A stretch of DNA of 64,000 nt, from assembly GCF_015706575.1 (NCBI RefSeq), contig NW_024037050.1, positions 6,944,001 to 7,008,000 of the forward strand. Reading direction: 5' to 3'. The notes beneath the pieces were generated by a model that saw only the letters and a program-made list of their open reading frames with translations, had not been told where the DNA came from and searched no databases. The position numbers were made by a program, and so were the translations under genes. Positions 12,486 to 22,154 of the stretch are shown one piece after another. The DNA is from Patiria miniata (taxonomy: Eukaryota; Echinodermata; Asteroidea; Valvatida; Asterinidae). Numbering within the stretch: the first letter of the stretch is position 1; each line of letters begins with the position of its first letter.

Positions 12486-13611
12486 TGTGTAACACATTTA
12501 CACATAACATGTATAAATTTACATATACAAGCATTATTATTCGTCGCACGGTAGTTCTATAGCGAGCAGTCTTTTAAAAGATTTACCTGCTTTAGGCTAC
12601 CTTCAATAGATTCCGAAAACTATTTTTCACCTAAAGCTCATGAAGTGTAGCAAAACAAGTTAAACAAGATTGAATCTTCTTTTGCTTTGATAAGGACTCT
12701 AATTCCCATCATAAAGCCGACATAGCCTTTTGAATAGTGAAAATCACTCACAGAGCTACATTACATATTACATTTTCCCCCAAAAGTCAAATTTTGCCCA
12801 ATTTTGGCAAAATTGCAAGGCTTACCCCTTACATTTTGGATTTTTCCAAAAAAGTCACATTTTGCCAAATTTTGATAAAAATGCAAGACTTAACCCTAAC
12901 ATATTTGATTTTCCCCTAAAAAGTCTCATTTTGCCAAATTTTGATAAAAATGCAAGACTTAACCCTTACATTTTGGATTTTCGAAAAAAAACAAGATTTT
13001 GCCAATTTTGATAAAAATGCAAGGCTTACCCTTTACATTTGCTAATTTCCAGAAAAAGTGAAATTTTGCCCAATTTTCAGAAAAATGCAAGGCTAACCCC
13101 TTACATTTTGGATTTTCCCCAAAAAGTCAAATTTTCCTCATTTTTGATAAAAATGCAAGGGTAATCCCTTACATTTGTTAATGTCCAGGAAAAGCCAAAT
13201 TTTGCCCAATTTTGATTAAAATGTAAGGCTAACCCCTTACACTTTGAATTTTCCCCAAAAAAGTCACATTTTGCCCAATTTTGATAAAAATGCAAGGCTT
13301 ACCCCTTACATTTTGGATTTTCCCCCAAAAGACAAGATTTTGCCGAATTTGGATAAAAATGCAAAGCTAACACCTTACATTTGTTAATGTCCAGAAAAAG
13401 TCAACTTTCGCTCATTTTTGGATTTTCCCATAAAAGTTAAATGTTAGAGAAATTTAAACGTAAAGGTGCAAAAATTCATTATTTAAAAATTACATGATGA
13501 CGTCATCGTGAGTAAAAATAATTTTAAAAAGAGAAATTCATAAAGTGCAGACAATCGCAAATACATATCCAACTCAAGGCGCTAAAACATGTAACAACCA
13601 AATTTACATAC

Positions 13612-14120
13612 TGGGCGAGTAAAAAAAAACGAAACCCAAATGTCAGGACCACTTTTTTTTATTGAAGTTCTGCATGTAGCACTTTCAAAATCTAGGATAT
13701 GAAAGCCCAATTCATAAGCTTTCTTTTAGTACAAGAATCATTCAAATTGCTTACTACTTTTCAAGTTACGGAATGTCAAACACAACCACCGTTTCAAAGT
13801 TCTCTCCATGGATCACACAAAAGGTGTGTGTTCTTTCAGCAACCCGAAAACAATTCACACACATCCCGATGTGATTTGTTTTCGTTTTGCTGAAAGAACA
13901 CTTATCTTTTTGTGATCCGTGGACAGAACTTTCAAACGGTGGTTGTGTTTAAAAGTCCGTAACTTGAAAAGTACATGGGTGATTTCAATGATTTTTGAGC
14001 TAAAAGAAAGCTCATGATTTGAGCTTTCATATCATAGATGTTGAAAGTGCTACACATGCAGAACTTTACTAAAACAATGGTCCCCACATTTGGGTTTCGT
14101 TTTTTTTTGTTACTCACCCT
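13612..14120. mobile_element. Palindromic MITE, copy 3
   Basis: Offset another 1,633 bp, nearly identical to copy 2. Same origin by tandem duplication. Confidence 0.65.
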
Positions 14121-14546
14121 GTGTAACACATTTACACATAACATGTATTAATTTACATATACAAGCATTATTATTCGTCGCACGGTAGTTCTATAGCGAG
14201 CAGTCTTTTAAAAGATTTACCTGCTTTAGGCTACCTTCAATAGATTCCGAAAACTATTTTTCACCTAAAGCTCATGAAGAGTAGCAAAACAAGTTAAACA
14301 AGATTGAATCTTCTTTTGCTTGATAAGGACTCTAATTCCCATCATTAAGCCGACATAGCCTTTTGAATAGTGAAAATCACTCACAGAGCTACCATGTGCT
14401 AGTTTCACTGTCACCAACTCAAATTACTGATGAAACTATTAACGAGACGTTAACTTGCGTTACAAAGTACACAAATGACCTGTGGACGGTATTTTGAGGT
14501 AAGAGATGCAGCTGCGATCGGGAGTCGTTAAACCCCAAACTGCAAC

Positions 14547-14588
14547 GCAGATACCATGGAGCTATAAAACACAGCTCCATGCAGATAC
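14547..14588. repeat. 26-bp hairpin insertion with 8-bp direct repeats
   Basis: GCAGATAC occurs at 14547-14554 and again at 14581-14588. Between them is a 26-bp insert whose arms CATGGAGCT and AGCTCCATG (the last base overlapping the second repeat) pair around a 9-base loop. The paralogue (33291-33298) has a single GCAGATAC and no insert. Confidence 0.7.
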
Positions 14589-14929
14589 ATATGGATACAT
14601 GGATACATTTCTTCTTGAGATACCGCCTGATTGACAAAGTTAATCTTAAGGCTTTACTTCCATCAAATATGGGTGCATTGAAGTAGCTCATCCAGATCGT
14701 CCCGTGCCGTTCGACTAGCTCTGACGTCATTCAGAGGATACCAGGCTAACCCGTCTGCCTCAGTGCCTTTATCTGAATTGATCCGGGTGAGCTACTCGAA
14801 CGCACCGATGTACACACAAAGGTCTTTTTTTTTGTAAATGAGGGCGCTACAGCGAAGCCATATTCTGGGAGTAAAAGTAACTGATGTGTGTTTTCCTCAT
14901 AGAGTTATACTATTCAAACATACAACTGT

Positions 14930-15600
14930 ATGAGGTTTTTGCTACAATTCCACCATAATGCAAATCGACATCACGCTACTTGTTTTAACCCCTTCTTTAT
15001 GTTCACATCTGATATTTATTTTTATAATACCCGAAGCACTAAAGAAGAAATTTATTGTCCAATTTAACAGAACAACATAATCTGAAAATAGTGTTATTCA
15101 ACGTGGTACATCATATTGGAATAGCCTAGATAACTTCTTAAAATCGTTACCTTCCTTCTCTGTCTTTGTTAAAAAACCTTATTTCACATCTACTCAATTC
15201 TTATTCGAATAATTAGTTATAATTTATGAATCTTAATGTATGCTCTCGTCTCATACCAGTTTCTGTTTTTTTCTAGGTTGTGTCTTTGTGTGTCTGATTG
15301 TTGTCCATTTTGTCCTTTGTCGCTGTCTCTGTTTGTTTCTCGGTCATGCACAATTGTCTGTCGATAGGTTAGCGTACAAAAGCATGACGCTTCACCTTAT
15401 ACCTAAATGTTGTCGTTAGTTAGATTTAGTATTGATCCATGTACATTATTATACACCTTTACATAATTCATTGCATTTTGCTCTGTATAATGAGTTTACA
15501 CGACACAGTAACATTTTATTGTGTGGAACTATGTGATGGCAACATTGAAATAAATGTTTCTACATAAAGCTAGAAAGCCCGGACGTGCAATATTGCGGAC
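14930..15600 (+). mobile_element. LINE 3' remnant, copy 1
   Basis: One plus frame ends in RGTSYWNSLDNFLKSLPSFS, followed by VFVKK and more residues to a stop near 15211. This resembles the C-terminal tail of LINE ORF2 proteins (G.xYWNSLP...L K ... F K pattern). An upstream frame fragment contains a YNTRS motif typical of the same region. The body is truncated and frame-disrupted. The same remnant is at 33605-34290 in the paralogous block, so it predates that duplication. Clade is uncertain (CR1/L2/Jockey-like). Confidence 0.5.
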
Positions 15601-15899
15601 ATGAACATCATCCCAATGTTTCACATAATATCGCGCAGCATATGCCAAATCCTATTCGCTGATTTGTTGCAATTAAACGGAATCGTGACTTCGTATTTCT
15701 CATTAAAATATTGACCTTGGGTGTAGCAGTCATGTCAAAGAGCAATGCCTTTGTCTTGCTGTGATATGCATGAGTGAAGCTGCTGTGCATTCATTGTTAC
15801 TGAATTAAAATAAGAAAAGACGCCCTGTAAGATAACTGCTATGCCTAAGGCCTTTTGTTAATTACAACACCATGACAACTTCAAAATGGAAACGCTGTA

Positions 15900-16087
15900 C
15901 AGTTGAGTCTCGTTATAAAAAAACTCGCTCGGACCTAGCCAAATTGTTTGTTATATCAGAATTTTGTATTAAGAGGAACATCAGTCCCATTCATTGTGCA
16001 CATAAATGCACAGTCGGGACCAAGGCTTTATGTTTGTTATAACCAGAATTTTGTATTAACAGGGTTTTTACTAACGAGAGTCGACTG
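15900..16087. mobile_element. pogo/Tigger-like MITE, copy 1
   Basis: The ends CAGTTGAGTCTCGTTA and TAACGAGAGTCGACTG form an inverted repeat flanked by TA on both sides. CAGTNGA ends with TA target sites are typical of pogo/Tigger relatives of Tc1/mariner. At 188 bp it has no coding capacity. The paralogue at 34618-34805 is at the same place, so insertion preceded the block duplication. Confidence 0.7.
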
Positions 16088-16607
16088 TATACAAGTGGGC
16101 ACAATGTATATAATAAAAAAAAATATTAAAGCGAAGATACAACATTTCCAAACATCAAAAAACGAAATGATCAAATTATCACGAACTACCTTACTGGATT
16201 GTTAGGGAATAACAGTCTAAAGCAACATGTAAAATCGGGCCTCCTGATGGTGTGCCAGCTGACATTTTCAAGAAAAATTGTATTTGTCCAACGCTTGTCG
16301 GCCGACCAGCGTTGGAGAAAACTAGCTGATTTTCAAAAACTGCTCCTAATTTTTCATATTTAGTTATTCCGCATTTTCTCTGCAATTGATTACACACCTG
16401 TGAAGAGCTACAAGCCTGCCAGACTGATTCTCTGACCTTACAATTCCCAAAAGCCTATACAAATTGCTCCGTTTCATCTAAAGTGGTGTCAGGGAGCCAA
16501 ACTACAAGAACAAGGTTTTCTTGGTTTTTCCAACATCTACAAGCCCAAAACGTGAAACAAGTCTGTTTAACAATTTTTTCTATAACATTTTAATCCTCCA
16601 AAATCCA

Positions 16608-16613
16608 TTTATT
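16608..16613 (-). terminator. Candidate polyadenylation signal of gene A
   Basis: AATAAA on the minus strand, about 120 bp after the stop codon of the terminal SRCR exon. It is conserved at 35326-35331 in gene B. Confidence 0.5.
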
Positions 16614-16733
16614 TCTGAAAATTGCAGCAAAAGCAAATGTTGTACATTCCCTTTAATGTAGATGCGGATCCCTTTTCTTTGCCCAATATTTTTCCTTTCA
16701 CTCTTGAAAGGTCGTACTTTCGAACTGTAGTTC

Positions 16734-17053
16734 TTAGGTCAGGTTGCACTTGACACTCGAATCTTCATGGTGTCCGCAGTTATGAGAACCCCATCCACTG
16801 TGGCCGCAAGCTCCTAGGCTAGCCTCGCTGCCACTACACGCCATGTCATCCAAGTGTATAGCCCCCGTGCCCTGTCCATAGAAGGCAGAGGACCAGACCT
16901 GGGCAGCAGACGGGTAGCCAAGTTCATGGCAGGCTACGTGACCGTCGCTGATATCCCAACCGTCATCGCAGACCGTTCCCCAGGCACCGTTGTAGTAGAC
17001 CTCCACACGGCCCTCGTTGGGCAGTGGACCGTTCGCCAGACGAATGCTAGTAC
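16734..17053 (-). CDS. Gene A exon 8: terminal SRCR domain
   Basis: After acceptor CCTGACAG the exon reads in phase 1 (TSIRLANGPLPNEGRVEV) and stops after KCNLT. It is a whole SRCR domain of about 105 residues with six cysteines (VCDD, ACHELG, ACSGSE, ACGHS, NCGHH, VKC), the group A pattern, and the family signatures GTVCDDGWD and LGYPSA. SRCR domains bind ligands or partner proteins outside the cell, including microbial surfaces in some family members. The twin exon in gene B (35452-35771) differs at only a few residues, for example WDISDGH against WDIDDGH. Ending directly after the last cysteine makes it the C-terminus. Confidence 0.88.
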
Positions 17054-17280
17054 CTGTCAGGATTTAAATTATACTTTATGATCATCATAAAACGTAAAAT
17101 GTAATGTTTTTCCCCAGAGCGGGGTTGCTTAAACACCATCTGACAAATAGTCAGCCTAAAATTGGTGTGGTCAAGCCCATCACAAGTTCGGTCAAATGAG
17201 AATCACAAGTCCTAACCTCAGGCGCGGTTCGTACCAAATTTGGAATGGGGAACGCTGGCATTCTGCGGACGTGTGATAAA

Positions 17281-17640
17281 CAGCATTTGTGTATTAGTGT
17301 TGTGTGTATGTGTCACACACAGAACGTGTATATAACACACAGCTTGAAATACGTATGCATACAGGGTGAGTAAAAAAATGTCCCTTTGGATAAATCCTTG
17401 TCTCCCACAAAACGGGAACGATCGCTTGTTTTCTCCAAGGGTTATCCAAAGGGGTGTCTGGGAGTGTTGGAGTCCAAGATATTTCGGGGGACATGAGACA
17501 GTGCAATCTTTACATAAAACACAAAAAGCCTGAAGCAGTTAATCAAAATGCATAATATTGAGTGATGGCGTTATTCAGGGAACGTGGAATTTGGTCCAAT
17601 ATGTAAATAATTAATAATGGTCGTTTTTTTGTGGTGGTGG
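17281..17640. repeat. Dispersed intronic repeat (ACAGGGTGAGTAA family), copy in gene A
   Basis: The segment with CATACAGGGTGAGTAA, then ATGTCCCTTTGGATAAATCC and CTTTACAT, recurs at 59890-60061 plus 61239-61320 in gene B. A diverged copy is at 18080-18340. It is non-coding. It supplies the empty-site comparison for the 60062-61238 element and one edge of the EGF-block difference between the genes. Confidence 0.7.
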
Positions 17641-17905
17641 AGGGGATGTTCGGCCATCCCGATCAACCTCCTGATTGTCTGATTCAATTATTTTTACACA
17701 GATCTTTCACTTGCAACTCACCACAGAGTACAAACATTCATGTCATTCTTACCACCCGACCCTATAATGACATGGACCCTGAATGACACGCACCACAAAC
17801 TACTGTCTGTTGTACATGTAGTATGGCTGTGGATGGTCAAATGATTATGGAGAACAAGATTTTGTTTGATGTCCAAGAATGTAGAGAAGTAATGCTAGGT
17901 CTTAC

Positions 17906-18016
17906 TTGTGTCACATAAAGTTCCTTCATATCCAGCAGAACAGGTGCAAGTGTAGCTGTTGACTGCATCATTGCAGACGCCATGTTGACAAGGGCTGCTA
18001 GCACATTCATTGGTGT
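17906..18016 (-). CDS. Gene A exon 7: EGF-like domain (calcium-binding type)
   Basis: A 111-bp phase 1-1 exon between ATGACAG and GTAAG. The sequence runs [20 protein letters not shown] and continues [13 protein letters not shown], with six cysteines in EGF spacing. The leading D-x-N-E and the [10 protein letters not shown] core match calcium-binding EGF and the Asp/Asn beta-hydroxylation consensus. Nearly identical to exons 5 and 6, with duplicated intron flanks, so it arose by recent exon duplication. Confidence 0.9.
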
Positions 18017-18079
18017 CTGTCATAAATTCAGAGAAGAATACACCGAGTAAACCAACGCGTTTTAAAATACTCTTCAAAT

Positions 18080-18340
18080 TTCGCTTGTTTCTCCCCCTTG
18101 ATTCCCAAAGGGGTGTGTGGGGTGGTGTTCAAGTCCAAGATTTTTCGAGGAGGGGGTAAAAGAGACAATGCAGTCTTTATATATAGCACCAAAAACTTGG
18201 AGCAATGAATCAATGTGCACAATGTGAGCGATGACGTTATTCAGAGAACTTTGGATTTGGTCCAATTTGTAAAGGAAGTTTGTTTTGGCGGTGGTACTTG
18301 TGGTGGTGATGGAGGGGATGTTAGCCATCCATACCAACCT
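18080..18340. repeat. Diverged second copy of the intronic ACAGGGTGAGTAA-family repeat
   Basis: The AAAGGGGTGTGTGGGG, AGTCCAAGATTTTTCG and CAGTCTTTATAT segments correspond to 17450-17515. The region following (GGTGGTGATGGAGGGGATGT) matches 17630-17660. The copy travelled with the duplicated EGF exon unit. Confidence 0.6.
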
Positions 18341-18521
18341 CCTGATTGTCTGATTCTAATTAATGTTACACGTATCTTTCACTCCACAACTCACTACTGT
18401 ACAGAGTAGTCCACTCAATGGATTACACTACTGGCACACTTAGGATTAATACGGTTAGTTTAGAGAGTGCAACATTTCGATTTGCTGTAAACAAAAATAT
18501 GGAAGTTCAATTGGGTCTTAC

Positions 18522-18632
18522 TTGTATCACACAAGGTGCCTCCGTATCCAGAAGTGCACGTGCAAGTGTAGCTGTTGACTGCATCGTTGCAGACGCCATT
18601 TTGACAAGGGCTGCTCGCACATTCATTGGTGT
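18522..18632 (-). CDS. Gene A exon 6: EGF-like domain (calcium-binding type)
   Basis: A 111-bp phase 1-1 exon between TATGGCAG and GTAAG. It encodes [20 protein letters not shown] followed by [13 protein letters not shown], with all six cysteines and the calcium-binding and hydroxylation motifs present. It is one of three near-identical EGF exons (17906, 18522, 19221) spaced 0.6-0.7 kb apart. Confidence 0.9.
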
Positions 18633-19220
18633 CTGCCATAAAGACGAACATTACAGCAAACAATTATTCCACAATACTAATTCTCTTTGTTTGGTTTAAA
18701 CATAATACTTTTCTTGATTGATACTGCTTCCTGTGTTCAGTTTGTGTTGACAACCATTCTAAAACAGTGAGTGGAATAAATCTGTCTTAAGTTGATAGGA
18801 TGCAGTATGCTCATAACAAAATCAATTTACATATCTTTTTCATTCGCAGATTTATTACAATTGGAAAGTTCCTTAAATCTCATTGCTTTTAATGTGTAGA
18901 TGTTTTGCACAGTTCATCGTCAATGATTTTTTTTAAATTAAAAAATCAAATGACAATGGCAGTCCTTTGTATCTGGGGGTATCACAGAGGGCGTAAGACC
19001 TGTCCTTAAGAGGGCGCCCTATTCAAAGGGGCACACTCAGAACCATACATTTTATTCTTACCACCTGCCCCTATAATAACATGGACCCTGAATGACATAC
19101 ACCACAAGCTTTATCACTGTCTTTTGTACATGTAGTATGGCTGTGGATGGCTAAATGATTATACGGAGAACAAGATATTGTTTGATGTCCAAGAATGTAC
19201 GGATTTATGTTAGGTCTTAC

Positions 19221-19331
19221 TCGTGTTACATAAAGTCCCTTCATATCCAGCAGAACAGGTGCAAGTGTAGCTATTGACTCCATCATTGCAGACGCCATTT
19301 TGACAAGGGCTGCTAGCACATTCGTTGATGT
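19221..19331 (-). CDS. Gene A exon 5: EGF-like domain (calcium-binding type)
   Basis: A 111-bp phase 1-1 exon between TTATGACAG and a GTAAGACC donor. It encodes [20 protein letters not shown] and onward to AGYEGTLC, six cysteines. The donor-side intron (about 19056-19220) matches 17750-17905 closely, so exons 5 and 7 were copied with their intron. Confidence 0.9.
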
Positions 19332-19504
19332 CTGTCATAAATGCATCAAAGAATACAAGTTTGTTATTTGTTTGTATTTATTACTTATTTATTATTGTCA
19401 ATAGATCGATTGCATACAGCAGTCATCTTTGAGGTGTGTTTTGTTATGTCACCAGGCCAGTTTGGTTTTTCAACTGCGCATGCGCACAATGATATGGGTC
19501 ACGG

Positions 19505-19618
19505 GTCATTCGGGATAATCAAAGGCGTATAGAACGCGCGCGTAGACGGCCGGGCGCACGGCGCTCGTGCCTGCGTAACATCGCACATCATTACGTCAGC
19601 GATTTTATCCCGAATAAC
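19505..19618. repeat. Short imperfect inverted repeat in intron
   Basis: GGTCATTCGGGATAA and TTATCCCGAATAACC face each other about 85 bp apart. Probably a degraded palindromic MITE. Confidence 0.4.
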
Positions 19619-20077
19619 CTTTGACCTGGACTACTTCACAGAGACACCGAACCCACTTATTCATTAACTAGATAGTGCTTCGACCTCAACCTCGTCCCCA
19701 GTGCTTACTTTAGTAATGGATTTATATCGTGTTATTTCCAACGTGCATGACGTGTTTTCGGGATAAGATTGTAACATTTTAACTCAGTCGAAAACAATCG
19801 TGTTTTCGTAACTCACGGCGCGACGAATTGATAGTGTTTTTACCCCAGACATCGCATACAAAAACAAACGCTAATGTAACGTACAGGCAGGCACCAGACT
19901 ATTCCTCATTTGCATACGTGCGCAAAAATTTTGCACATGCAAATGATCCAATACCAGGGTGAGAGAGCAGGTAGTGGTGGGCGCGTACTGCTCGACACCC
20001 TGGGGGCGAGGTTGGCTTCGACCTATGTTTGTGCACAAGAAGACCGTGTCGCCCTCGCGCTCACACACTGGCGCTGG

Positions 20078-20301
20078 TCATTTTGAAGCTCCCTAAAAAG
20101 CTCCACAACGCACGGATCCGTATATAAAAAGCACATGATTACAATAATTTAGGGAAACGATTGTGGATCATCAAACACGTTTTTATTTATTCATTTTGCC
20201 AACAGAGTTAATTTATTCATTTTAATATTTTTTCAAATATTTAAATTTATTTTATGACTTTGCATATACTTTTACTTGGCCAAAGGGAGCTTCAAAATGG
20301 C
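20078..20301. mobile_element. Small MITE with 17-bp inverted ends
   Basis: TCATTTTGAAGCTCCCT at 20078-20094 is inverted at 20284-20300 (AGGGAGCTTCAAAATGG, last base differing). The interior is AT-rich and non-coding. Confidence 0.5.
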
Positions 20302-20448
20302 GTCCAGTGACTTCATCTCCCACGGCCTAAAGCGCTATCCAGTCAGTACAATGCAGATCAGTGATATCCCTGCTGAGCAAAAGCAGACACCTCCAAGATG
20401 GCTGCGACACTGCAAACAGTCTAAATTTCGTATAAATCGTGAACTCAC

Positions 20449-20562
20449 TTGTTTCGCAGTGTACGCCATCATAGCCTGCGAGACACGTGCATGCATACTC
20501 GTTGACGGCATCCACACAATTAGCGCCATTTTGACACGGGTTACTGCCACACTCGTCAGTAT
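20449..20562 (-). CDS. Gene A exon 4: EGF-like domain
   Basis: A 114-bp phase 1-1 exon between TTGTTCAG and GTGAGTTC. It encodes TDECGSNPCQNGANCVDAVN and on through YACTCLAGYDGVHC: six cysteines, a D-x-D/N-E calcium motif and CVDAVNEYAC as hydroxylation core. It is older and more diverged than exons 5-7. Confidence 0.9.
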
Positions 20563-20721
20563 CTGAACAAAAAATTGAATCATGTAAAGAGAATATTTGT
20601 CTATTTGTTGAATGTGTACGTTATGAGTTCATACACGAATATAATGTAATTAGTTTGGATGTAATTGATGTCGTGATATTCTTCAGACTCACGTCACGGT
20701 AACGAAAAGTATCCTACTCAC

Positions 20722-20835
20722 TTGTGTTGCATGTGGTTCCCTCGTACCCAGGGGCGCAGTCACAAGTGAACATGTCCGGGCCGTCGTTACAAGCGGCTCC
20801 GTTCTGGCAAGGGTCACTGTCACACTCGTTGGGTT
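20722..20835 (-). CDS. Gene A exon 3: EGF-like domain
   Basis: A 114-bp phase 1-1 exon between GTTGACAG and GTGAGTAG. It encodes PNECDSDPCQNGAACNDGPD then MFTCDCAPGYEGTTC, six cysteines. The first codon is completed by the last base of the linker exon (G plus AA gives Glu), so the join is in frame. Confidence 0.9.
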
Positions 20836-20902
20836 CTGTCAACGTGAGCAATGTTATAGGCGATTGGATAGTCTATCACAAGTCCGGTCACAAGGGGTGC
20901 AT

Positions 20903-21054
20903 AGCTATGTTCCCCAATACCTATATGTTCCCCAATACCTATGTTCCCTAACCCTATAACCCTAACCATCTAACCCTACAACCCTAACCCTGTAAGGATT
21001 TTGGGGAACATAGGTATTGGTGAACATAGGTATTGATGAACATCAGGTAGACCC
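20903..21054. mobile_element. Palindromic repeat with telomere-like core
   Basis: Left arm units (TGTTCCCCAATACCTA, twice) are inverted in the right arm (GGGAACATAGGTATTGGTG, then a second unit). The core (about 20947-20995) is a run of CCCTAA/CCCTATAA/CCCTACAA words, an imperfect TTAGGG-type sequence. No coding capacity. A related word set occurs near 505-535. Confidence 0.6.
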
Positions 21055-21840
21055 CGTCACAAGTAACAAGAGATGAACGACAAAGGAATCCCTTTTTCAC
21101 AGTTCACGTACATAGCTTTTGACATAATTAGAGACTTGGGTGTTTGTGACGGACTTGTGATGGAGTTGTGAGAACTTGTGATAGACAACACTGAATAGAC
21201 AGAGCGTGAAATCGCGAGAAGATCACGGTTATTGAAAACTCGCGAAACGAACTGGGAGGGTCATGGTTTGGTACGAGATACCAAGTGAATTCCATTCCGA
21301 TTAATCTGCTGCAGGAATCGGTCTGAACTCAATTCCATGATATGAAAACCTAGAGTTTGTTTTCTTTCTTTTTTTTATTTGGATTCTTCTTTCCGTCTTT
21401 ACTTCCGTTCAGGCAGCTATAAAGTCAGACAAAAAATAACACCAAATGTAATATTGGTCCAGAAATGATTATTTGTCCCGCCGAAGAAATAGTTGACACA
21501 CGTTTTTACTAGTGGTTCAGATTGAGACTTTGTTGTTTCATTAGCGAGCCTCTGTAATTTCTGGTGATTTTTAGTTCAGCCGTCATTTGATTAACTTTTG
21601 TTGCACAAATCAAAGCTCAAAACTGTTCTCATCATGTGCGTATTTCACAAAGTTTTACACTCAGTACCATTGTAGACGTTCGGAAATGAAAACAAAAAAC
21701 AATACACGTCTTACTGAGCTTCATATATGCTGAGTTCATGTAGAAAATTGTACCACTTATTTTTTTCCAAATGCAGTTTATCACATCGGATTCCATTCTC
21801 TTCAAAGCGACTCCGATCACTCGAAACCAATTAAACTTAC

Positions 21841-21895
21841 CCAGTGTGGTTGGCATCAATGTCGTTGTGGGGAGTTCCACTGTAATAGCGGTTCT
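21841..21895 (-). CDS. Gene A exon 2: Thr/Pro-rich linker
   Basis: A 55-bp exon between TTTTCATTCAG and GTAAGTTT. Read in phase 0 it encodes RTAITVELPTTTLMPTTL and ends in phase 1, which fits both exon 1 (phase 0 end) and exon 3 (phase 1 start). The alternative frame would not join the next exon in phase. The Thr-rich sequence is probably an O-glycosylated spacer. The gene B copy (61364-61418) differs by one base, M to V in this frame. Confidence 0.7.
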
Positions 21896-22154
21896 CTGAA
21901 TGAAAACATGACAAAAATATAAACATACTATCTTATCCTTTACACTTCAAAGTACCAAGTCGAATTAGGTCCCTGTGTTTGTTTTTGATCATTCTTTAAG
22001 GATCTTGCATATAAATTGAGAGTCTGACACAGATTGTTGTAAGAGTACAACTAAAATGCACAGAAAATGCCACCCCTCAGCAAAGAACTTGCAAATTAAA
22101 ACAAACAGATCAGTGAGATTTTGCGACAACAAACAAACATGAAACATTTAAAGT

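Larger units (their letters stand above)
9565..14386. repeat. Tandem triplication, unit 1,633 bp
   Basis: Matching landmarks recur exactly 1,633 bp apart (10428, 12061, 13694). Each unit holds about 0.7 kb of the 66-bp minisatellite plus about 0.95 kb of other sequence, including the palindromic element. Units 2 (about 11120-12752) and 3 (about 12753-14386) are almost identical. Unit 1 differs at a few positions and in its minisatellite part. The near identity points to very recent unequal exchange. Confidence 0.85.
6421..17256. repeat. Paralogous block, copy 1 (3' part of gene A plus downstream DNA)
   Basis: This block aligns by eye with 31946-35974. Shared landmarks, in order, are the GAGAGCGACACGGCGCC start, a region ending near 7800, the flank at about 10190-10340, a LINE 3' remnant, a pogo-like MITE, the gene 3' end and the terminal SRCR exon. 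Copy 1 is nearly 7 kb longer because a minisatellite, an inverted-repeat element and two extra tandem 1,633-bp units lie inside it. The pair shows that genes A and B are tandem duplicates including their downstream DNA. Confidence 0.85.

Noticed and set aside
7803-13295. Reading frames of 60-103 residues with ILPNFDKNARL or KCKGLALHF repeats
   Set aside because: They follow a degenerate minisatellite with unit close to 66 bp, occur on both strands and break at every indel. Not a repeat protein.
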